From Klebsormidium nitens (lineage: Eukaryota > Streptophyta > Klebsormidiophyceae > Klebsormidiales > Klebsormidiaceae): a stretch of 64,000 bases of DNA. Under the pieces are notes generated by a model. It saw only the letters and a list, made by a program, of their open reading frames with translations. It made no database searches and was not told the DNA's origin. Location: NCBI GenBank assembly GCA_000708835.1, contig DF236955.1, forward strand, positions 372,001 through 436,000. Reading direction: 5' to 3'. Position 1 is the stretch's first letter. Each line of letters begins with the position of its first letter. This document shows positions 23,764-33,066 of this stretch, piece after piece. The position numbers were made by a program, and so were the translations under genes.

Positions 23764-26700
23764 ATGGCTGCCTCTAGTGGCAATCCCGACAAAATGGCGC
23801 AAGGGCCGCAGAGTGCCGCAATGCCAGCTGGCGAAGAGCCAAAAGCGGCCCCCCAGAAGCGGGACCTCATGCTCGAGATTTGGACGCTGGTTGCGATCGG
23901 CGTGCTGGTCCATGGGGACTGCGGTTCCTACCGGGGTGTGCACTTTGCGGTGCACTTGCAAGGCCTGCAGCACAAGAAGCGAATCTTAGCGTTGAACCCG
24001 ACTAAGGAGGGCTTTCCTGAGGAGAAGGTGAAAACGCTCATGAGCGAGCCTTTCAAGCTTTTCTATGAGGGGCCGGAGGGGGAAAGTGAAGGGAGCCGGA
24101 AACTGGTGATGACGTGTCCCAGCAGCCTGAAGCTGGCGGCAGATTGGAAGGCGCGTGGGTTTGTTGGAGTGCCGAAGACGGGCGCGAACGATGCCTTTGG
24201 AAGCCCCATCTTCTTCTTTCACACTCTGAATGTAAGCGGTTATCTTACTCTTCTTTTTGGCTTTCCTTGGGAAATGCTATGCCAGGGGTTGAAAAGCTTT
24301 TCTCCCGTCTGTGGCATCGCAAGACTGGCAACAATAATTGAGGTAAAGTTGTCTAAGGCGGCACAATTGTTGGCAATTGCAGCTCACAGGGCTTGATCAC
24401 GATTTGCATTGACTTTCACCAGAATACGATGGCAGGTGTACTTTTGTGCACCTCTTCCCAGGGCAGTCGTTGGCACTGATAAATTCAGTTGAATCATTTG
24501 CTCTGCATTGGGCAATTGTTGCTTAGTAGGTTGTCCCCATTACTCCTCATGTATGGGAAAGTTGCGGGGGTTTGCAGGTTGAGTTAAGAGCTTGGAAAGG
24601 TGCATGGTACCAAAAGTATCCCGCCAATTGAAGCAAGCTTACAGAGTACAGCACGCACATGCTCAGCATGACTATCTGTGGTGTGGGTAAAACTGCTTTA
24701 CCTGTGGGTAAACCCGCTTTACCACTACTTCCTCAATCTGATGACGTGTTATTTTCTTCAACTGGCTTGCATCACCAGTTCCTGGTCTGTACTATTTCCC
24801 CCCTTCCAATAAACATGTCTAGGTGACACTGTCCCTCTGCTCGTTTCGCAGGGCAAGCCAAACCGCAACGGGCCTTTAGTCTTGGGCTCGATACGCGACG
24901 CCGTGACCGAGAAGATCCGCTGGAACCCCGAGACTGGCTCCTCAATTCACGGGACACTCGAGCAGCTTAACCAGAAGTTTGAGGAAGCGGTGGTCCGGTT
25001 GCCTAGGGCATCCAAGAAAGAGGGTGCCAAGCCACAGGTGTGGGTGCAGAGGACCGGGCAGAAAAGGGGGGGGAGTGCGGTGAACAAGCTGAAGAGAAAG
25101 TGGGCAGGCGAATTGGGGGGCTTGAAGAAACGGGTCTGGGAGGGGGGGAGTGCGCTGAGGCGGGACCTGAAGAGAAAGAGGGGCCAAGGGGATGCATTGG
25201 AAGGAAGAAGCAAGGTTATGCAGGGGGCGAACGACAAAGTGTTAGGAAGCAGTCAGGGGAGGAAGATGGGGCAGACGCAACCGAACACTACAGGAGGAGG
25301 GGCGGGCCTGAGCAAGGGCCCAGTCGCGTCGAAAAAAGAAGGGACTGAGAGCACAACAAAATTGCAGCATGGATTGAAAGCCTCCAGTGCGAAAGCTGAG
25401 GGCTTGAAACACGAGAAGAAAGTGGTGGGCAGTGCGCCGGAAGTTGGAAGGGAGCCTCAGGAGCGCTGTGGTCTGGAGGGCAACGCAGGGGGTGGGCCTG
25501 TGGACGAAGAGAAAGAGCGTTCAGCGATTGGCAGCTTGAAGCAGGCTTCAGAGAAGCAGAAGCAGGAGGGAAAGGACTCCGAGAGTGAAGAGGACGATGG
25601 TGGAAATGATGGATCAGAGGTGCAAAAAAGCGGAGTACAGGGTGACAACGCTGGGGTCAAAGATACTCATGGTGGGGGCACCGGTGGGCCTAGCCAGGCT
25701 AACAGGGAGCGCGTAAACAATGGCCAGGCCATTCAGGCGGAGGTGGGCAGCGGAAAGCAAGCTGGCGATCGGGGAATTGGATTGACTGCGGTTGGGGGCG
25801 AGAGAGAGCGGGCAAAGCCTGCGATGCTGGTGAAAGGGCCAGGGCTGAGGCTTCGGATATCTCTGAAAGATCTGCCAGGGCCGGTGGCGAAGGTGCCGCG
25901 TCACTCAGGGTCGGTTGCACCGCAGGGGCAGAAGCCTGCGGGTTTGGAGGGGACAACGGAACAGTTTGGAAGCGGTGTTGTTGGGGCGAAATTGAAGTCG
26001 GAGGGGGAGAAAGATGAGGTGGTGGAATGCAGAGGAAGGTTGCCTGGCACAGCGGCAGAGCGAGGCAGCGGGGGGGTTGGGGAGAGCTCGGTCAGGGGGG
26101 ATGGAAGCCCAGTGGAACCTTCAGAGGCGATCAAGGGACAAGCCGAGGCAAAACGGAGGCCAGCAACCGAGAAAGGCCACAGGGCGGAAGGCGGGACGAA
26201 CGGGGAGAGATCAGTTCTCAGCAGCGAAGCCTTAGGAACGAGCAGATCCGACATTGTGTCGGCGCGGGAAGGGTCCGAGCCCGATGAGATCGGGCAGCCT
26301 CAAACTCCGGATAGTCACACAGCTGAAGCGAGGAAAGCAAGAGAAAAGGATCGCAGGGCTGCCTTCCCATTAGAGCCGCTCGAAGATGCGGAGGCTGTCC
26401 GAGAGCTGGTGCGCAAGTCCGCTCGGACAAAGCTGTTTGAGATGCAGCTGGTCACGGGAAGGTACCGCGACGTCGAGCGCGCTTTGCTGGAGTTGCTGAA
26501 AGCGCCGGACTGCCGCCCCGAGTTCAAAGTGGAGCTCAAGCTAGCGCTGCGGCAGATGCGCGAGGGGGACCTCCTGGCCCCTCCTCGCTGGGAGCGACTC
26601 GAAGAAGCGGCGGAGAAAGAGTGCCCAAAAGGCTTTGAGGAGATGCGGGCGGAGCGAAGTCGCAGCGGGGGGGCAGGTAGTCTGCAACTCGGTAGCATCT

Positions 26701-29634
26701 TTGCTGACGGGGCTCGTGACGTCATTGCTGGCGTTACCGTGCTGGGCCCAGCAGAGAAGATGCGGACGTGGCGGGAGGCGAGGGTTCGGAAGATGACGTC
26801 AGCACGCGTGGCGCCCGTTTTCGTGCCCAGCAGGGGGCGGGCTGACCTTGCGTACCTCAACTTTGAGGCGGAGTGCGCTTTGGGACCAAGGAGGGTAGGG
26901 GAGACGCCGGTGGTGGTGTTCGTGAGGGGCGACGAATTAGAAGCGTACCGTGCGCGGTGGCCGGAGCTGCTGTTTGCCATTCTGCCAAGGTGGGCTGACC
27001 AATCTAGTTTGTGATTGTTGGATGTCGATAGAAGCATGAACGGATGAAACTCAGCAGAGTGAAGTGTGGGGTGGAACGACTTGCTGAATATGTCGGCTGT
27101 CGGGTCCAGTCCCTTACACTGAGATCGGCTCTGATTGGTTTTGCGAGTTCCAACCCGTTGCTTTCCCGGACCTACATGCAAAAGTCCTTCATCGTGTCAA
27201 CTTTATGCTTCGCTTTCAAGACAGAATGAGTGACTTCAGATTAGCAGACTTTGCGCTTCAGTCCAACGATGAAGCGTTACTAGGTATCCACCATTGGATG
27301 ATAATCAGTTCCACCGACTCGCGATTAGACGCTGTTCGACGTCAAACGATTGCTGGGTTCTCTTTCGTACGAGCACTTTGCAGCATTGGCGCGCCTCTCG
27401 TCTGAGATCCAATCAAGCAGCCGCTGATTGGAGCAGCTGCATTTCTACAGCTCCGCAAAACCAACGACGCGTTTCCTTTGGCCCCAACTCTCACTTCCTT
27501 CGAAAGCAACTCTTTCCAACTAACTACCTCAAACACCACTTTCCTGCAGCGGGCAAGGTTGTAGCAGCATCGGCGGAGTCCGCAACACGATGAAGCGCTT
27601 TGCCGCAGCGGCGGGCCTCTCGCACTACTGGGAGATCGACGACAACGTGATGGGCTTCGTGGCCGGCCCGGAGAGGCGCCACGTGGCAATGTGGGAGGCG
27701 CTGTTATATGGGCAGCGGCAGATGCTGGAGTGTGCGGGGGAACGGGTCGGGGTGTTCGGCTTCGAGTGCTGGAAAGGACTGGACGACATTCCAGAGGACG
27801 GGGACCTGTTTCTGAAAGCGAACTCAGCGTCCATCTACAAGGTGAGGTGCAATGGAATAGTCGTTACCAGGAATAGTTTTGTGGGTGCGTTTCGAGATGT
27901 AGTACCTCGGTCGTGCCCCTACTGTGTGGATTCTAAACATTGCTCTCAGCGGATAGCGTCTGGCCATACGAAGCAGATTATGCTGTGATGAGCCAGCAAA
28001 ACTGTCCTCTTCGCTAGCTTGCAAACCGTCAAAGCGAAGGTGAAAAACTAGTTGCAACTTGACTTATTAGTCTCGATGCTGATAAGCTCTTCGAGAAGCA
28101 TTGGCATTGTCTATCACGGCTTTCTTGGTCGATAGTGGTAAAAATCGAATCTCATGTTGGAAGTCAGGTCTTCAGGATCAGTTGCTTCTATTTTTGTCAA
28201 TCAAGGTAGGCGATTTTGCTCGATTGGTTTATGCTCGTCTTCGTGCCTCGCTTTCCGGGCGGTCCCTGCTAAATTTGTCAGGTTCATGGCATTGTTGTTG
28301 ACGAGCAAAGCGTCAGAATCCATTGGTCGCAAAAGACTTGATCAGAAATACTTACTATCCTCAGGTGCGGTTGATTGATTGCCACGTCACCGCGGGCATG
28401 CGCTACCGCCCGTTCCTGCACAGCAAGGAGGACATCCTGTTCAACGCGGAGTTCACCTGCCGGGGCGGCCGCACCCTCAAGAGCCTCTGGTTCCGCTACG
28501 TGCGCTCGTTCTGGTCCCAGGGCGGCTGCCACGATGCCCGGAACCCTGTCCAAATTACCAGCGTATCTGGGGTAGGGGGAGCGGACAATCTGGCAAGATC
28601 GGCGGGGACAGGGGCGGGAGAAGAGGGCCTCTTGGGTGCCAACGCGTCTGGGCCTGTCGAAGGCTCAGAAAAGACGGTTTTGGAGGTGCGGTTAGACACG
28701 GCTCCGGAAAAGGCGGCAGCCGTTTCTGCACTGTTCCCGGCAGTCGGGCCGAGGCCACAGTTTCTGGGGGTCAACAGACCGGGACCGTTGAGCGGAGCGC
28801 AAGGTGGCTGGAGTATTCCCAAAGTGGACAGCGGCGTGGCGGGCTCTGATCGCCTCCACGCTTCTGCTGCGGGTTCGTTGGAGCCACGCAAACGTCTTGG
28901 ACCTCTAAACATTCCCGCATCGGTCCCAGAAACCGAGATTCCGGGTCCCCCGAGCGAGTATCAGCCAGCGGGAAGAGTTCAGAGGAAGGTCTCTGCTCGG
29001 GGCGGCGAACTTGGCTTCGGGGCGGCGTCTCCAGTAGCGACCCGGAGAACGAAATGCAGAAGCGCCTGCGATTCAGTCGAAGACGGCTCTGCAAATTTTG
29101 TGCAACCTGTCCCCGGCGCGCAAACAAGGCCGCTAGGTCCGGATCTACCTGTTCCGCCTGGCACCCCTCCACACCAAAGCTCCCCGGATACCCCCCCCCA
29201 AAGCAGTGCGCCGGAATACCCGCCTGGCTTGAGCTCGCCAGGCACCCCCCCGCGAGGTGGATCCTGCTCTAACAATCCGTCCTCCCCTCGTGAAACTGTT
29301 AGTATTCCCCCGAAATGGGGTGTGCCAAAGGCACTCGAAGAAGAAAGCGACGGAAGCGATGATTCAGCAGGAGAGTCAGAGTCAGAAGCCGAATCCGAGG
29401 CCCATTTTGGAAGCCCGCCTCGGTCTTTTCCTGCTCCTCTAAGGGAAGCGCCCGCGCCTTTGACCCCACCGCCTGTGACCCCGAGGAAACAGAAAAAGCG
29501 ACCGAGCGTAAAAGCCGAGCGATCGAGGCCGGCCTGGATGGAGCGGAGTAAAGACGATGAAGGTAAGCCGTTGATTGGAAAATTTTGTAGGCGTGAGACA
29601 GTAGAAGTAGTGGGAAACGCGATCTCATCTTGTT
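23764..29634 (+). CDS. TAGT/GREB1-like glycosyltransferase-domain protein, very long disordered linkers
   Basis: Exons 23764-24231, 24852-26989, 27550-27841 and 28365-29562 (or to the stop at 29634 if the next donor is unused) join in phase. Residues 1-200 are a globular N-terminal region I do not recognise (VLVHGDCGSYRGVHFAV). About residues 200-640 are low-complexity, Gly/Glu/Lys-rich and probably disordered. A helical segment follows (DAEAVRELVRKSARTKLFEMQL). From about residue 810 the features are those of a GT-A-like TET-associated glycosyltransferase: VPSRGRADLAYLNFE, then VVVFVRGDELEAYRARWP, GGVRNTMKRFA, HYWEIDDNVMGF with an acidic DDN, and HSKEDILFNAEF with an ED pair, then QGGC. A second Pro/Ser-rich tail follows. 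TAGT domains occur in phages and fungi beside TET/JBP dioxygenases and in animal GREB1. Substrate is unknown. Confidence 0.7.
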
Positions 29635-30047
29635 GACTTCGTTGAGAAGTCGGCCAGCCTGCCCGAAAGAAGTACTACGACGTCTTGGCAGGCTTTGTGC
29701 GCCCCTACTTTTACCATCCCTACTCCAGAGCTTTTTCTGGAATCACTCTCCTGTTGCGATTCTTGGTTTCAACTCCCGAAGCTTCTCTGCTTGTGCTGTT
29801 CCAACAGATTGTAATCGCATTTTTATTTTTCAAATTGCGTACCGATTCTGCTTGTTGTCACCGAACGTTGATTCATATGCTGCGCAATCCGGCGATTTGA
29901 TCCTTAGCCCTCGCCTTGCCCTTTTACCGTGATGTTCGATTACCGTGCTCCTTCTCAGGAGGCTCAAACCTTCACTCGTGGCAAACAAGTTGTGCTGCGA
30001 AGCGTAGCTGGTGCATCCGCTGAGTCGTTTATATCAAGTTCAGTTCT

Positions 30048-31019
30048 ATGGGGTCGGCCAAAGGCAAATCCAAGCCGGGTCGCACTCCGTCATCGCCCTA
30101 CCAGCAGGCCTACCGCCCCACCGCTCAACGTTCCTCTGCTATGTTCGTCAGGTATCTGGTTGACGTCACTTGACTCATTGGTCTTTTGAAGTTTACTTTC
30201 CTCTTATGTTCTGTTCTGCTCAGTTTAATGTCAATGCGGCCTTATCTCTATTCCACCCGTGCAGATCTATTGGGGCCGGCCGTGGCAATGACGGGTGCAG
30301 AGCTGGCCGCGGCGCTGCAGAGTGACGTCACGCTGACGGAGGCCTACGTCAAGGAGCAGCGGGCCCTGCGGAAGCGCGGCCGGCTGGGCGGGCTGTCAGG
30401 GAAGCTGAAGGCCGCCGAGAAGCAGCGGCAACTGTTAGCGAAGCTAGATAAGCTCCTCGAGATGGGGACGTACAGCATCGTGAAACGGAAGAAAGTCAAG
30501 CGGAGAGCGGTGCAAGAGGATCACGATCTATGGGAGTGCCCGGGAGACATGTTCAGCGGACATGCGCAGGGGAAAACTAGAGCGAAGATTAAATTGGCCG
30601 AGGCGGCGGACATAACGGTTATGAAAGATGAGGAGCTGCGGGAAACGCACCGGGAGATCATGGCCGTCGCGGATAGGCTGGGGAAGAAGGGCCGCCTCCG
30701 AAAGAGCCCGTTCGGGGGGCAGGTGATCTTGCGCCTCGCGCGGCTGCTCGCGTCGCGTAATGCGCGTGTGCACCAGCAGGCCGCGCGCACGCTTTCGGAC
30801 TTGGCGGGGCGGTGTGACGTCACGGGGTGCGCGAGACGGGTTGAGGGGTTCAGGAAAGCGGCGCGAGACGCTTTGGGGTTTCTGGTCGACCACTGGGAGC
30901 TGTTTAGGGACGAGCGGTTTGGCATGCGCCTGATCGAGGTTAACAAACTGTTCCGCCTGGGCTTGATAATGTTTCGTAGGCGTGTACTGACGGGTGGATT
31001 CGATGCAAATGTAAGCTGA
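30048..31019 (+). CDS. Basic helical protein segment: 3' exon(s) of the TAGT-like gene or a separate gene
   Basis: The open frame ending at TGA 31017-31019 encodes about 250 residues, helical and basic: TGAELAAALQSDVTLTEAYV, a Lys/Arg patch (VKRKKVKRR), and a C-terminal helical region ending RRRVLTGGFDANVS. I do not recognise the family. Two models fit the phases. In one, exon 29562 joins directly to 30265 (GAT codon across the join) and this is the C-terminus of the glycosyltransferase gene. In the other, an independent gene starts at ATG 30048 (MGSAKGKSKPGRTPSS), whose first exon ends at AG|GTATCT near 30145 and joins in phase to 30224 after TCTGCTCAG. The strong GTAAGC donor at 29563 favours the first; the natural-looking N-terminus and strong acceptor favour the second. 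Confidence 0.5.
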
Positions 31020-31959
31020 AAGGGCCTCATGCTTCAGTTTGTACTAGGCCAATCGTGGCACACCTGCGCATGTCTGGATCTGAGAGTCTAGCAGTGGATG
31101 CGCATTTGAAGCTCAGCATAGTATACAAGCCCGCTTTCAGACAAGGCTGATTGAAGTTCCTACGAACTGGTTGAACACAGCCGAGGATGGATGCAATCTA
31201 CAAGGGTCGGATGTGACCGTGCATGCAATGTAAATCGGATCTATTACATATCAACGTGACTGCATGCACTATAGTGATTAGTACTCAATGTTCAACATGT
31301 GCCGATTCAATGTCCTGAAACAATTACTCAGTGTACATGTGCACTCGATCAATCTTCAGGTGCAGCTAGCTCTGGTGTTCTAGTACGCCGTGCAGCTGCA
31401 TGTATAATATGTTGCACATGCACCCCTTCAGCGCTCTCGTGCACGATCCTCTCGACTGATGCCCAGATTGTCCACGTATGTTCAAGATGGTTGAGTGCAC
31501 CGTGCAAATCAGATTGTGCCCAGTGCGACAACAGCATGGCAGCAGAGCTGTTGAATTCGTCTTAAGCTGCTCACAAGCATGCCAGCCTGACTCACTCACG
31601 CATGTGATCGTGGTCACTTGGCAGTCGGAACACTCCGCAATTGGATGTATCTTTTGTTAAGCAACCTGAATTGTACTCTCAGAATCTGAAGAACTAGCTC
31701 TACGAACGCGTGAAGACAAGCTCCAGTTCATCTTTTTATAGGGCTTTTCGTATGTATATCAAATGACGGCCATTTGGGCATTCACGTTTGGAGAAGCGTC
31801 ACCCCTACCGACACCTGCCGAAAGACAACACAAACCCCTGGGCACAACTTGCAATTAAGCGCGACTCTATGGGCGGACTAAAGTCGATCCCTGTAGGAGA
31901 CTACGCTGTGCAGCTCACACGCGTATCATAGTCGAGGATGAGGCCGCTATTCTAGATGA
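31020..31959. other. Intergenic region
   Basis: It lies between a plus-strand gene ending at 31019 and a minus-strand gene ending at 31960, so both 3' ends are here. The segment 31200-31450 is rich in TGCACATG-like words. No gene or RNA was recognised. Confidence 0.4.
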
Positions 31960-32889
31960 CTATGGGGTGTGACCGTAACTCGCCTCGACAACACCAAGCA
32001 AAGCATCGATGTCCCTTGGCCCTGTGTAATTGAGTATGGGCTTCGTCCCTTGGAAGAGGACGAGCGACGGGAAGCCTTTCAGGTTCAGATCCATCACCGG
32101 TTCCGAGTATACATCGGCGTTGAGCCGTGCCACCTGTCCACCAGCAGAAACGAATAGCTTGTCAACATAGAAAGCCGATAAAGATCACGGACCGTCGCAT
32201 CTGCACTCACTCCTCAATTGCACATGCCTTAAGATACTTTCGACACCAACCCTGCATATATCCTCCGTCCTGTTGTGTTATGAATTCTTTGAAAATCTGG
32301 CGACTAGGCCCCTTGCACACGGCTTTTAACCTGGATTGCTAAAATGGAAGTGGACTCAGGTATCGAAGCGGCATACCTGTACATTCAAGCCCTTCTCAGA
32401 TATGCGCTTCGCGAGCTCCTCCCAGGTTGGGGCCATGCGTTTGCAGTACGGGCACCAATCCGTGTAGAACTTGACGATTGTGGGCCTGCACGGAGAAAAC
32501 ATTTGTCGAGCACAAACTTTGCTCGAGGGGCGGAATACTAGATACCCCGGTTTGATCCCGAAACCTCGAACAGATAACTATGAAAGATTCCTCCCCAGAA
32601 TAGAGTCGGCCGGGGCTGAGATCCGCACCCGTTCTTTGATGAACGCGAAAGCGAGAGAACGTCACGTACAAAGTAGGAGTCTGATTTCGAGGAGGACTTT
32701 CTGCGACGAGCCACCAAGGCGAGAACCTCAGACGCGGAGCGGATTGACTTACCTGGTTGTCAACACGGGAACAAAGTTGTCGACGTTCAGGTCTACGACC
32801 GTGCCCTGCATTTCCCGTCTGCGTAGACACAAGGCGATCAATAACGAGCTGCAAAGTAGACACGTGATCAGGAGAACAAAGCCGAACAT
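31960..32889 (-). CDS. Small secretory/ER thioredoxin-domain protein (CPYC)
   Basis: Three minus-strand exons, 32889-32753, 32485-32377 and 32133-31960, join in phase to 139 residues. The N-terminus MFGFVLLITCLLCSSLLIALCLRRR (written here only as its core, FVLLITCLLCSSLLIALC) is a hydrophobic signal peptide or anchor followed by arginines. The thioredoxin fold follows: TIVKFYTDWCPYCKRM with the active-site C57-P-Y-C60, helix TWEELAKRI, and the cis-proline loop GFPSLVLFQ (Pro about 104). CPYC is the motif usual for glutaredoxins, while the rest resembles thioredoxin or PDI-type domains. Without an ER-retention signal (it ends SYGHTP) it may be membrane-anchored or secreted. It lies 177 bases downstream of a minus-strand coiled-coil gene. 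The role as an oxidoreductase is inferred from the motif. Confidence 0.85.
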
Positions 32890-33066
32890 GATCTGTGAGG
32901 TTACTCATAGATGCTAAAACTGCCCGTTTTCACACCTGCTCGTCCGTTTCTGTGTTACCGTTCAGAAACGAAGATGCTGTAATCATAACGAGCCTTCATT
33001 CCTCGGTCGAGACAATTAAAAAAGCACAAGTGATTGCAGGAGAGGCCGTTGAAGGTGAGAAAGGAC

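Noticed and set aside
24942-27181. Minus-strand Pro/Ser-rich frames opposite the TAGT-like gene
   Set aside because: They are shadows of the GC-rich low-complexity exon. The plus-strand chain joins in phase and carries conserved motifs.
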